From positions 1 through 64,000 of the forward strand of contig JANBVI010000030.1 of the NCBI GenBank assembly GCA_024239075.1: a stretch of DNA of 64,000 nucleotides, read 5' to 3'. The notes beneath the pieces were generated by a model. It was not told the origin of the DNA. It saw only the letters and a program-made list of their open reading frames with translations, and ran no database searches. The DNA is from Fischerella sp. CENA71 (GTDB taxonomy: Bacteria; Cyanobacteriota; Cyanobacteriia; Cyanobacteriales; Nostocaceae). Shown piece after piece: positions 9,177-17,782 of this stretch. Position 1 is the stretch's first letter; every line of letters starts with the position of its first letter. The translations under genes and the position numbers were made by a program.

Positions 9177-10763
9177 ATGAGTTGCAATATTATGAGCTTT
9201 TCCAGCATCGCAGTGCAGCAGCGAGAAAAAGAAGCCAAAGCTCTAAAGTCTTTTATGGCTTTTAGCCTGATTGGTTCACTAGCGCTGCATATTGGGGTAT
9301 TAGCTTCTGGCATTGGCAATCTTTTCAGTAGAGTGCCTTCTGAAGGAGAACCAATAGAATTCACAATTGTTGAACCTACGACGCTGGAAACGCCAGAACC
9401 ACTAGAAGAAACTAAAAAAGAGACTCCAAAACAAGAACCCATAGATATCAGTAAGACTCTAAGCACGAAGGCAACTACTGACTCTAGCAATAATACTGAA
9501 GTTATACCCGTACCAAAACCTCCTCAACCATTGGTAAAAGTAGAGAAACAAACGATACCACAACCAAAACCTGTTGTTCAGCAACCAAAGAATACACCAG
9601 ATTCGCGTCCAAATCCTACTGTTGCAACCAATACTTCCCCCGCAACAGCACCAGCGCCAAATAATACGCAGCCAAGCAATGAAAATCTGCGGCAGGTTTT
9701 AAGCGGGGTAAGAGATTCTAGAAACAGTCAAGGAAGTACTAGTTCAAATGGTGGTGGTGGCGGGGGTTCCACCGTTGCTACTACTACAGGCAATGGTACA
9801 GGTACAATAGTTACTGGCGGTAGTGGTACTGGAATAGGAACAGGAACAGGTTCTGGTTTTGGCAGTGGTAGCGGCAGTGGCACAGGAACAGGAACAGGTT
9901 CTGGTAACGGTTCTGGTAACGGTTCCGGTAATGGTTCTGGTACTGGTCGCCAAAACGTAGCCACAGCACCGACACCTCCTAAGCTGCAAACAAGTTCAGG
10001 AAATGGTCGTGCAGCTTGCCGTAAATGTGATTCTAAATACCCAGAGGATGCCAGACGTAGAGGTGTAGAAGGCAGAGTAGAAGTAGCTGTTGATACTGAT
10101 GCTCAGGGTAATGTTACGAATGTGCGGATTACCAAATCCAGTGGAAATCGGAAACTAGATGAAGAGCATCTCAACCAGGCTCGGAATTGGAAATTAAAAC
10201 CCTCAGAGAGTGGGAGACAAGGAGTAGCGATCGCCACTGAATACGCCCTACAAGGTTCCCGTCGTTACCGTAACGTCAAAAAACGTCAAAGACAAAGGGA
10301 AGAACAACAAAGAAATCAACAAGCAACTTCTAATTCCCCCAGCACAACACAACAAACATCACGACGTAGAAGAGGGTTTACTTCAGGAACTATTGTTGAT
10401 GTTCCTCCAGAAGTCAGAACTAGACAACAACAGAATACATCTACATCATCTTCTTCAAACCAAACAACATCAAACCAAACGAGAACTTCTCAACCAACAA
10501 CACCTACTCGTCGCTTACGCCGTCAGCGTGTGGAAACTCCTTCACAGAGTACCAACCAAACTACCCCAAAACCCATACAGCAGCAACAGCAAGTTGCACC
10601 AAATAATCCCACCCCAGCAACACAATCTACCCGTCGCCGGCGCACAGAGGTAAACACATCATCGGGATCGTCTGGTAATCAAACTCAGTTAAGACAATCA
10701 CTACGTCGTTTAAAACAACAATCTGCACCTATTGTACCTCCGGCTTCTGGTAATGGTGAATAA
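9177..10763 (+). CDS. tonB: TonB-family energy transducer with unusual repeat-rich architecture
   Basis: TonB spans the periplasm and transmits ExbBD energy to outer-membrane receptors. The 528 residues show a membrane helix (about 28-50), a Pro/Lys-rich segment (about 108-160), a Gly/Ser/Thr-rich linker (about 190-265) built from GSG/GTG/GNG steps, and the TonB C-terminal domain (about 278-365) with YPEDARRRGVEGRVEV, ITKSSGNRKLDEEHL and the closing YALQGSRRY. Unlike classical TonB, a further 160-residue basic Gln/Thr/Asn/Arg-rich tail follows. The start at 9177 has a weak AGG site five bases upstream; the in-frame ATG at 9192 is an alternative. It faces exbB-exbD divergently. No TonB-dependent receptor lies in this window, so the cargo is unknown. 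Confidence 0.85.
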   Translation: MSCNIMSFSSIAVQQREKEAKALKSFMAFSLIGSLALHIGVLASGIGNLFSRVPSEGEPIEFTIVEPTTLETPEPLEETKKETPKQEPIDISKTLSTKATTDSSNNTEVIPVPKPPQPLVKVEKQTIPQPKPVVQQPKNTPDSRPNPTVATNTSPATAPAPNNTQPSNENLRQVLSGVRDSRNSQGSTSSNGGGGGGSTVATTTGNGTGTIVTGGSGTGIGTGTGSGFGSGSGSGTGTGTGSGNGSGNGSGNGSGTGRQNVATAPTPPKLQTSSGNGRAACRKCDSKYPEDARRRGVEGRVEVAVDTDAQGNVTNVRITKSSGNRKLDEEHLNQARNWKLKPSESGRQGVAIATEYALQGSRRYRNVKKRQRQREEQQRNQQATSNSPSTTQQTSRRRRGFTSGTIVDVPPEVRTRQQQNTSTSSSSNQTTSNQTRTSQPTTPTRRLRRQRVETPSQSTNQTTPKPIQQQQQVAPNNPTPATQSTRRRRTEVNTSSGSSGNQTQLRQSLRRLKQQSAPIVPPASGNGE

Positions 10764-10828
10764 GATAATTAGACAAGGGGGACAAGGAGGACAATTCATC
10801 TCCGCGTCTCTCACTCCTCGTGTCTTGT

Positions 10829-11635
10829 TCAATGGCGCTTTTGCTTGATCAATCCTTTGAGGGTTTGTAAATCATACTTCCAAACTTTTCCAGTACTAAA
10901 AAGTAGATATCCTACTGCTAATAAAGCAGATGCTACTAAAAAAGCCAAAAAATTAACTGAAGCGAAAATACCACCAGTAAAAACAATTACTCCTATTCCA
11001 CCCAAAATCAAAAGTAATCCGAAAATCGGATTAAATCGTCCCCAAATTAATATGGCAACTCCTGCAATGCACAGCAATACACCTGGAAGCCGTACAAAAA
11101 TTCCAATTTGAGTACTAGAAGCTAAAATTACAATTCCAGCAATTATTAGAGATGCGCCTAATACTTTGCTAGTTCGATCAACCTTGTGTTTTTGACTTGC
11201 GTTAGTATTCTGGGGCTGAAATACTGTTGGGTTGGAAATAGAAATATTATTTGTTTGATTTTGTTGTTGATTTTGAAATATAAAAGTAACTTTTTCTCCT
11301 TGAGCTAGGTTAATTTTATCTCCTAAATTGAGAGGATAGCGAGTTCGTGGTTCTAGCTTTGTATTATTAAGATATGTACCATTAGAGCTTCCTAAATCCT
11401 CAATATAATAACTATTACCTTCTATGTAAATTTCTGCGTGCATTCGAGAAACTACATCAGCATCTGGTAAAAAAGTAACATCTATATCTGGATTAATTTT
11501 CTCATTTGGTTTACCAATACGAATCACAGCTGAAGGTGTTGGTAATTCAAATGATCTATTAGTTTGAACATGAAACAGTTCTAAGTTTAGCTCTGTTGTT
11601 TGTGATGTACCTAGATTTTGCATAGGACATACCAT
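10829..11635 (-). CDS. FHA-domain membrane protein
   Basis: This 268-residue protein has an N-terminal forkhead-associated domain (about 20-120), with the phosphothreonine-binding residues in VIRIGK, DVVSRMHAEI and DLGSSNGTYLN. A polar Asn/Gln linker follows, then four closely spaced hydrophobic segments (about 165-255) ending VWKYDLQTLKGLIKQKRH. It therefore likely tethers a phosphopeptide-binding module to a membrane and may read Ser/Thr kinase signals. Alternative starts are the ATGs at 11635 and 11623; neither has a clear ribosome-binding site. The kinase partner is not in the window. Confidence 0.85.
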   Translation of the reverse strand: MVCPMQNLGTSQTTELNLELFHVQTNRSFELPTPSAVIRIGKPNEKINPDIDVTFLPDADVVSRMHAEIYIEGNSYYIEDLGSSNGTYLNNTKLEPRTRYPLNLGDKINLAQGEKVTFIFQNQQQNQTNNISISNPTVFQPQNTNASQKHKVDRTSKVLGASLIIAGIVILASSTQIGIFVRLPGVLLCIAGVAILIWGRFNPIFGLLLILGGIGVIVFTGGIFASVNFLAFLVASALLAVGYLLFSTGKVWKYDLQTLKGLIKQKRH

Positions 11636-11726
11636 TTTGGATTTTGGATTGTAATATTTTATTTTGGTTGTATTTTAAGCAAGCCAAAAAGCTTGTTGAT
11701 AAAAAATGTTTTGGCCATTGACCATT

Positions 11727-11775
11727 GTACAGACGCGTAGACGCTCTTCTCGTAAGAGTATAATCGTGTCTGTAC
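11727..11775. repeat. Small dispersed palindromic repeat
   Basis: GTACAGACGCG (11727-11737) and CGTGTCTGTAC (11765-11775) form an inverted repeat with one mismatch, around a centre with CTCTT/AAGAG arms. The right edge abuts the stop codon of the NurA-like gene. It resembles the element at 16-70 and could serve as that gene's terminator hairpin. Confidence 0.55.
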
Positions 11776-12992
11776 TAAGCAATACTCCCTCTTTTCCTTG
11801 CTTCTTTATAAGAAATTCCCACATTTTTGATACCAGCTTTGATCATTTGTCGTTCTAACAAAGCAAAGAAACGCGCTTTATCTGCACCACGTACGACTGC
11901 TTGATTGTGTGCTTCAGCGATCGCTACAGGGTAGCCATATCCTTTTTGCACTTGTGCCAGCATTAACCCTAGTGCTTCATCAAATAAAGATGTATTTTCT
12001 ACTACCCATGCGGGTATTTCTATCCGAGCAATTTCGGCTCCTACATGGACATAACAAAAGTAAATTTGCAAATCTTCGTATAAGTCTAGGATACGGGCAT
12101 TACTGCGCCACAAAGGCCCACGTTGTCCTGGTTTGAGTTGCGTTGTCCAAACATTTGTATCCCGTAGTGATTCAAACAATTTACAAGCAACTTTTTCCAT
12201 TTGATTTGGGCAAAAACTCATACAATCAGGGGCAGGATGGGGACAAGCCACAAGCCGCAAAAAATTCATTGCTTCAATGCTGCGAGATGCACTTAGATAA
12301 CCCATCAGAGGAATTTGAGCATCTCGCATTTGCCGCCAAGCTTGTAAAATTGGGGGTAAGATGCGATCGCGTGCATCAAAAGGTAATTGTTCTAAAAACC
12401 AGTAAATTAATGAACCATCCACCATAGCGAGGGTGGGAACTTTTGGGGATGGGGAAGTATTAGGAGAAATTACTTCTTGATCTTTTGAGACAACACTACA
12501 TGCTAATTCTGCTAATACTGTCGCTTCGCTAGCGGTGCGGCAAAAACTCATCCATTCTTCAGTTTTAATACCCCATTGACGGGAAATATATAAATCTTCT
12601 GCACGATAAAATATCTCCGGCAAACTATCTAGAAGTGGGTGTTTATTTTGACCATAATGTAAAACAACTCTGCCAATATTGAGCAGATAACAGTAGGCTA
12701 TTTCATGATGGCTGGGGCTGATTTGGGAACCATCAGTGGCGATTACGGTATGAACTTTTGGTGGAACAGGGATGTCAATACAAGTGTTGAGTGGTTCAAC
12801 AGGAGTAGCATTAGTAAACGAAATGCGATCGCGCCATTTTTCCTGTTTTTGTACAAACTCTTCTTGGCGATCGCAAGCATTGAGGAAATATTGTTGAGCT
12901 AATTCTAAACGTAGGCGACTAGCAGCAGCTTCTTGTGTAAGATGCTGACTCAAACCCTGCATTTGTCGTGTCAGTTTGGTCAGATCAAGCAT
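11775..12992 (-). CDS. NurA-domain nuclease-like protein
   Basis: This 405-residue protein has the NurA 5'-3' nuclease fold signatures: TVIATDGSQISPS near residues 82-94 with the first catalytic Asp, LAMVDGSLIYWFL near 190 with a second, a mid-protein Cys-rich stretch (CPHPAPDCMSFCPNQ) and a C-terminal YPVAIAEAHNQAVVRG block. In archaea NurA works with the HerA helicase in double-strand-break resection; no HerA gene is visible here. The ATG at 12992 has no Shine-Dalgarno site: the sequence just upstream is a run of six heptamer repeats (13002-13043) that must form most of the leader. It lies 111 bp downstream of the ABC exporter and may be read from it. Confidence 0.8.
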   Translation of the reverse strand: MLDLTKLTRQMQGLSQHLTQEAAASRLRLELAQQYFLNACDRQEEFVQKQEKWRDRISFTNATPVEPLNTCIDIPVPPKVHTVIATDGSQISPSHHEIAYCYLLNIGRVVLHYGQNKHPLLDSLPEIFYRAEDLYISRQWGIKTEEWMSFCRTASEATVLAELACSVVSKDQEVISPNTSPSPKVPTLAMVDGSLIYWFLEQLPFDARDRILPPILQAWRQMRDAQIPLMGYLSASRSIEAMNFLRLVACPHPAPDCMSFCPNQMEKVACKLFESLRDTNVWTTQLKPGQRGPLWRSNARILDLYEDLQIYFCYVHVGAEIARIEIPAWVVENTSLFDEALGLMLAQVQKGYGYPVAIAEAHNQAVVRGADKARFFALLERQMIKAGIKNVGISYKEARKRGSIA

Positions 12993-13001
12993 AGGAATTT
13001 T

Positions 13002-13043
13002 GGGGATTGGGGATTGGGGATTGGGGATTGGGGATTGGGGATT
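13002..13043. repeat. GGGGATT heptamer tandem repeat, six perfect units
   Basis: Six exact copies of the 7-bp unit GGGGATT run from 13002 to 13043, nine bases from the NurA-like start codon. This is the short tandemly repeated repetitive (STRR) type known from heterocystous cyanobacteria. Related arrays occur at 42786-42827 and, shorter, near 47150 and 54125. Confidence 0.95.
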
Positions 13044-13103
13044 GGGTATTATTGTCTCTCTTATCTCCCTCCTCTCCCTTGTCCCCTGTCCCCAATCCTA
13101 CAA

Positions 13104-14984
13104 TTATGTTCCTAACATTTGTAAGTTGTGTAAGGTAGCATAAAGTCCTCCTAGTTGCAGTAACTGTTCGTGACTTCCCTGTTCGATTAATTCTCCGCGT
13201 TTGAGGACAAAAATCCGATCTACGTTGCGAATTGTGGATAGGCGGTGAGCGATAATAATTGCAGTTCGTCCGAGCAATAGCTGGTTTAAGGCTTGTTGAA
13301 TTAAGGCTTCTGTTCCTACATCTAGGCTAGCAGTGGCTTCATCCAAGACTAAAATTTGGGGATTGCGAATAGCAGCACGGGCGAAGGCTAATAGTTGCTT
13401 TTGACCGCTAGAAAGGTTTGTACCCCTCTGTCGCAATTGAGTATCATACCCTTGGGGAAGTTCTTCGATAAATTGGGCAATGTTGGTTTTTTCTGCTGCT
13501 TGTCGTACTTCCTCAAATGAATAACCATCAGCCAAGGTAATATTGCTTTTGACATCGCCAGCAAATAAAAAACCTTCTTGTAAAATTACTGCCATGTAGC
13601 GGCGTAGTTCGGCTTGGGGTAATTCTCGGATATCTATACCATCAACTAAAATGCGTCCTTTGCTGGGTTCGTAGAGACGACACAAAAGACGGATGATAGT
13701 AGTTTTGCCAGCACCAGTGGGGCCGACTAAGGCGATTTTCTCGCCAGGATGAATTGTGAAATCTAAATCTTTAATTACGTAATCATCTTCTTTATAACCA
13801 AACCAAACATGTTCAAATTTGATTTCTCCTAGTTGTGGTTTGGGATGTTCGGTTTCAGATTCAAGATGGTCAACTATTTCGTCAATATATCCAAATTGGA
13901 CATCCAAAACTGATACTCTGGGATTAGCGCGATCGCGAATTTCGATGGGTTCATCTAAAATATCAGAAACGCGTTCGATGGCAGTGAAACCTGATTGAAT
14001 GACCGTAAACTTTTCGGCAAATTGTTGTAGAGGCTGAAATAGCCTTTCAGCATACAATACAAATGAAGATAAAGTTCCGAAAGTCAAGTTTTTTTGCAAA
14101 AGTAAATAACCACCAGCCCACAAAACAGCTGCGATCGCCACCAAAGAAACCCATTCTAATGTTGCAGATACAGCTGTGTCATGAAAGATAGTTTTATCTA
14201 CCTCTTTGACATAACGTTTATTGCTTTTACGAAACAACTCAGCATTAAATTTCTCCCGGCGGAAGAGTTGCACAACATTAATGCCAACAATATTTTCTTG
14301 TAGTTGAGAATTTAAGATTGAAAGTTCTTCTCTAGATTTGTAATTAGCTTTACGGTACTGTTGTTGAAAATAAATAATTAAAGCTGAGACAGGTATCAGC
14401 ATCAACAGCAGCATCAAAGCAAGTTGCCACTGGAGCGAAAACATAAAACCGATAATCACCAGCATGGAGAACAAATCAGATACAATGCCAATTGCCCCAG
14501 TCGCAAAGACATCTCCTAACACTTCCACATCGCTGGTGAGTCTAGTAATTAATTTACCTACAGGTGTACGGTCAAAAAAGCGCACTGCTAAAGAAGTAAC
14601 ATGCTGAAATAAATCTTGGCGAATATCAGCAGTGATTTGTTGCCCTACCTTTTGTACTAAATAACCCTGAAAGCCTGTAAATATCAATCGAATAATTACC
14701 GTGACAACTAACAATCCTTCCAAAATGTGTAAAGCCGACCAGAAAGGAAGATTCCGTAAAAATTCGTAGGTACTCGGTTCTTTGCGAATCAGAGAAATAA
14801 TCTGTCCAATCAACAATGGTTGGACAGCATTCGCCAAAGTTACTGGTACAAGTAATAGTATTGATAGTGCAAGCGATCGCACATGCCGTCGAGCATAGGG
14901 TGTCAATCGCAAAAATAACCGCCAGTCGTTTTCACGTTGACGGTATTCTGAGTGAGATTTTTTTCGAGGTATGGAGATGCTCAT
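13104..14984 (-). CDS. ABC exporter, fused permease and ATPase (MsbA/MDR type)
   Basis: This 626-residue half-transporter works as a homodimer or heterodimer in the inner membrane. Six membrane helices lie in the first 320 residues; the ATPase follows with Walker A GPTGAGKTT, signature LSSGQKQLLAFARA, Walker B ILVLDEATAS and the switch His in IIIAHRLSTI. An acidic spacer (YIDEIVDHLESETEHP) links the two domains and is longer than in the standard family. The ATG at 14984 begins MSISIPRKKSHSEYRQRENDW. Substrate is unknown; relatives export lipids or drugs. Divergent from the GNAT gene. Confidence 0.93.
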   Translation of the reverse strand: MSISIPRKKSHSEYRQRENDWRLFLRLTPYARRHVRSLALSILLLVPVTLANAVQPLLIGQIISLIRKEPSTYEFLRNLPFWSALHILEGLLVVTVIIRLIFTGFQGYLVQKVGQQITADIRQDLFQHVTSLAVRFFDRTPVGKLITRLTSDVEVLGDVFATGAIGIVSDLFSMLVIIGFMFSLQWQLALMLLLMLIPVSALIIYFQQQYRKANYKSREELSILNSQLQENIVGINVVQLFRREKFNAELFRKSNKRYVKEVDKTIFHDTAVSATLEWVSLVAIAAVLWAGGYLLLQKNLTFGTLSSFVLYAERLFQPLQQFAEKFTVIQSGFTAIERVSDILDEPIEIRDRANPRVSVLDVQFGYIDEIVDHLESETEHPKPQLGEIKFEHVWFGYKEDDYVIKDLDFTIHPGEKIALVGPTGAGKTTIIRLLCRLYEPSKGRILVDGIDIRELPQAELRRYMAVILQEGFLFAGDVKSNITLADGYSFEEVRQAAEKTNIAQFIEELPQGYDTQLRQRGTNLSSGQKQLLAFARAAIRNPQILVLDEATASLDVGTEALIQQALNQLLLGRTAIIIAHRLSTIRNVDRIFVLKRGELIEQGSHEQLLQLGGLYATLHNLQMLGT

Positions 14985-15062
14985 AATAGGAAAATTATAT
15001 TAATTTTTACAATACTATAAGCAAATTTTTTTAATATAGTGTTCGCGTTCCTACTCGTCACC

Positions 15063-15617
15063 ATGCCAAAGATTGAAACCACGCGATTGTACCTCCGACC
15101 ATACACTCTTGATGATGTCGATGAAACAGCAGTAATTTTGAGCAATCCAGAAGTAATGAAATATTCCCCCAGAGGGCCTATTCCCAAAGATAAAGTCAAA
15201 GATGTCACACAACAAATTTTAGAATTTTTTATTCAGCATTGGAAACAACACGGTTTTGGTGTTTGGGCTGTAGTAGAAAAAGCTACAAATAAATTAATTG
15301 GTCATTGCGGGTTAAATTTTTTACCAAAGAGTCCAGAAGTAGAAGTTCTTTATCGTTTGGAGCAAGCTTACTGGTATCAAGGTATCGCCACAGAAGCAAC
15401 AAAAGCCAGTTTGAGGTATGGTTTTGAAGAGGTCAAGTTAGATAAAATTGTTGCGATCACATCACCAGAACATATTGCTTCCCGCCGTGTGATGGAAAAA
15501 GCTGGATTAAAGTATGAAAAAGATGCCCACTTCTATAATTTAAATGTAGTGTATTATGCTCTGACACGAGCAGCTTGGCAACCGGATGAATCTAGTTATA
15601 CTCTGCAACTTGCATGA
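15063..15617 (+). CDS. GNAT N-acetyltransferase, RimJ/RimL-like
   Basis: This protein of about 184 residues starts MPKIETTRLYLRPYTLDD, the typical opening of RimJ/RimL-type acetyltransferases. The acetyl-CoA site is recognisable as YWYQGIATEATKASLRYGF, followed by ASRRVMEKAGL. Such enzymes acetylate N-termini of ribosomal proteins or small amines; the target here is unknown. An upstream in-frame ATG at 15039 would add eight hydrophobic residues but breaks the conserved opening. The stop overlaps the next start in an ATGA, so the two acetyltransferases are translationally coupled. Confidence 0.88.
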   Translation: MPKIETTRLYLRPYTLDDVDETAVILSNPEVMKYSPRGPIPKDKVKDVTQQILEFFIQHWKQHGFGVWAVVEKATNKLIGHCGLNFLPKSPEVEVLYRLEQAYWYQGIATEATKASLRYGFEEVKLDKIVAITSPEHIASRRVMEKAGLKYEKDAHFYNLNVVYYALTRAAWQPDESSYTLQLA

Positions 15618-16144
15618 ATTTGCTACATACTGACCGTCTGTACCTAAGACCATGCCAACTTGAGGATCTTGACTCTCTACACGAGTTATGGTGTGATGCG
15701 GATATTCGGCGATTTCTCTTCGACGACCGCCAAATCTCCCGTGAAGAAGCCCAATCTTTTATTGAAGCCAGCATTGCTAGCTTCAGCAATCACAGTTACG
15801 GAATTTGGTTATTTTTTGAAAATCACAGCGATAAGATAGCCGGGTTTACAGGTTTACTCCAGTTTACAGAAGAATTGCCTAGTTTAATTTTTGGTGTCCG
15901 ACCCCAATTGTGGGGACATGGCTACGCAACCAAAGCCGTTCTAACTATGCTTGATTATGCATTTGCAGACCTGGGTCTTAAATATATAGTTGCAGATGTC
16001 GATGAGCCAAACGATCGCTCAATTCATGTATTGGAAAGAATTGGCATGTCTCAGACAAAAAGAGCCATAGTTAACGAAAGACCCTTGCTTTACTATGAGA
16101 TTTATGCCCCTGATAGGGAAAATATAAATAATGTCAGAGATTGA
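15614..16144 (+). CDS. GNAT N-acetyltransferase, RimJ/RimL-like
   Basis: This is a 176-residue paralogue of the preceding gene: MNLLHTDRLYLRPCQLEDL, central FGVRPQLWGHGYATKAVLTM acetyl-CoA motif and NDRSIHVLERIGM. The start overlaps the upstream stop (ATGA at 15614-15617), and its 3' end overlaps the next gene by 14 bp. The tight packing of two acetyltransferases and a phosphotransferase suggests one transcript modifying related small molecules, possibly amino-bearing ones; that is inference. Confidence 0.88.
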   Translation: MNLLHTDRLYLRPCQLEDLDSLHELWCDADIRRFLFDDRQISREEAQSFIEASIASFSNHSYGIWLFFENHSDKIAGFTGLLQFTEELPSLIFGVRPQLWGHGYATKAVLTMLDYAFADLGLKYIVADVDEPNDRSIHVLERIGMSQTKRAIVNERPLLYYEIYAPDRENINNVRD

Positions 16145-17114
16145 CGCTTACGAACATATTGCGAAAGCTGCCCTCAATCAATATGCTGTAGTTCAGCAAG
16201 AACTTCGGTTTTTGGGTCACAGTGGAAACGTGACCTTTTATGTGGAAACATCAGAGGAAAAATTTCTCCTCCGTATCCATCAATCATTTTCAGGGTTACA
16301 GGATGATATATGGCAAAGACCAGAGATTATCGAATCAGAACTTTTGTGGCTTGCAGCCTTGCGTTATGAAACCAACATCATAGTGCAAGAGCCAGTGCAA
16401 AATTTAGAAGATAGATGGGTGACACAAGTTTTAGCCGATAATACCCAAGATATTTTTTATTGCTCATTGCTACGTTGGATTGATGGCTACATCTGTGATG
16501 CTGACCGAACATCACAACAAGCTCACCAGCTCGGCTTATTAATAGCTCAACTGCATCACCACAGCAGTCAGTGGAAATTACCACAAAATTTTGTACGTCC
16601 AATATTTGATGAAAATCGTTTGCGTGCAGCACTATCAGCATTTTACCCAGCAGTATCTTATGGCTTAGTTTCACCAGAGCATTATGAGATGCTGACACAA
16701 GCAACCCAAAAGATTGAAAGCATGATCAAAATACTAGGTCAAGCCCAAGATATTTGGGGATTAATTCATGCAGATTTACATGACGGCAACTACTTATTTT
16801 ACAACGAACAAATTCGACCAATTGATTTCGCTCGTTGTGGCTTTGGATACTACCTTTATGATATTGCTGAGTCACTTCAACATTTACTTCCTCAAGTGAG
16901 ACCCTCATTTTTTGAAGGTTATCAAACTATTCGTAAGTTACCTGATAATTACTTACAAATAGTAGAGGGATTCTTTATCATGGCAATCATATATAATTAC
17001 TCCTTTCATCTGAATAATCCCAAAGAACATAAATGGATTTCTGATGATGTTCAACATATTGCTAAAAAGCATCTTTATAAATATCTTGCAGGTGAGTCGT
17101 TTTTGTTTAATTAG
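16131..17114 (+). CDS. Aminoglycoside phosphotransferase-family kinase
   Basis: This 327-residue protein of the APH/choline kinase fold has an N-terminal lobe (FLGHSGNVTFYVE, KFLLRIHQS with the ATP-binding Lys replaced by Arg-containing LLRIH) and a catalytic loop HADLHDGNYLFY, with catalytic Asp and Asn. The metal site is IDFARCGFGYYLYD, where the usual DFD/DFE is DFA. It overlaps the upstream acetyltransferase by 14 bp. Substrates of this family include antibiotics, homoserine, choline and fructosamines; none can be chosen from sequence. A GATCCCCGACTT hairpin follows the stop by 18 bp. Confidence 0.85.
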   Translation: MSEIDAYEHIAKAALNQYAVVQQELRFLGHSGNVTFYVETSEEKFLLRIHQSFSGLQDDIWQRPEIIESELLWLAALRYETNIIVQEPVQNLEDRWVTQVLADNTQDIFYCSLLRWIDGYICDADRTSQQAHQLGLLIAQLHHHSSQWKLPQNFVRPIFDENRLRAALSAFYPAVSYGLVSPEHYEMLTQATQKIESMIKILGQAQDIWGLIHADLHDGNYLFYNEQIRPIDFARCGFGYYLYDIAESLQHLLPQVRPSFFEGYQTIRKLPDNYLQIVEGFFIMAIIYNYSFHLNNPKEHKWISDDVQHIAKKHLYKYLAGESFLFN

Positions 17115-17132
17115 GTAGACTCGCAAAGCTCA

Positions 17133-17163
17133 GATCCCCGACTTCTTTGATAAGTCGGGGATC
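17133..17163 (+). repeat. GATCCCCGACTT hairpin repeat, possible terminator
   Basis: GATCCCCGACTT (17133-17144) and AAGTCGGGGATC (17152-17163) form a perfect 12-bp stem with a 7-nt loop, 18 bp after the kinase stop. The stem is strong but the T run after it is short. A degenerate copy sits at 17663-17693 inside a MITE-like element, so it is also a dispersed repeat. Confidence 0.7.
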
Positions 17164-17280
17164 TTTAGAAGTAGGGTGCGTTAGGCTGAAGCCATAACGC
17201 ACAATGTGATCTGCTGGTGCTTTAACAGACAAAATATCTGAAGATTTGAGATCATTTTCTCTAAGCAGTATTGGAACGTA

Positions 17281-17560
17281 TTATAGTGAAATTTGATGAA
17301 AGTAAGATATTTACGAGATAAAAGCCTTATTTTTGAGTTAAAAATCTGTTTTATGACTTATGAAGCTAATTTACGACTCAGAAACTTGATTTAAAACTCG
17401 GAAACTTGATTTAAAACTCAGAAACTTGATTTAAAACTCAGAAACTTGATTTAAAACTCAGAAACTTGATTTAAAACTCAGAAACTTGATTTAAAACTCG
17501 GAAACTTGATTTAAAACTCAGAAACTTGATTTAAAACTCGGAAACTTAATTTAAAAGTTA
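17281..17560. repeat. 20-bp direct tandem repeat array
   Basis: Eight nearly identical 20-bp units of GAAACTTGATTTAAAACTCA (last base A or G) run head to tail from 17381 to 17540, followed by a diverged ninth (17541-17560). Upstream, in the same 20-bp register, lie increasingly diverged units from about 17281 to 17380 that keep an ATTT core and a GA.T.A end. All six frames are closed by stops, so the array is non-coding. There are no spacers, so it is not CRISPR. Confidence 0.95.
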
Positions 17561-17596
17561 GAGATTATCTATACCATTTCACGTTAATCACGATAC

Positions 17597-17720
17597 ATAT
17601 AGCAATCCTAAATCATTCATGAGAGGTAAGTAGTTAGACAAAATTACTGTCCAGTTACTTAAGATCCCCGACTTTTTTAAGAAGTTGGGGGTCTGGGATT
17701 ATCAATTAGGATTGCTATAT
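17597..17720. mobile_element. MITE-like element with 15-bp terminal inverted repeats
   Basis: ATATAGCAATCCTAA (17597-17611) and TTAGGATTGCTATAT (17706-17720) are perfect inverted termini enclosing 94 bp that include a GATCCCCGACTT hairpin (17663-17693). Size (124 bp), perfect ends and absence of coding capacity fit a miniature inverted-repeat element mobilised in trans. A clear target-site duplication is not obvious. Confidence 0.75.
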
Positions 17721-17782
17721 CGCTTGTCGATTTCTAAAACACAAATCTTGTCGTGTTTTCAATTTACATCAGACGTAACTCT

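Noticed and set aside
9728-9989. Minus-strand open frames with Pro/Glu or Thr/Cys repeats
   Set aside because: They are shadows of the Gly/Ser-rich linker of the TonB-like gene.
17381-17560. CRISPR array
   Set aside because: The 20-bp units abut with no spacers, and no cas gene is present.
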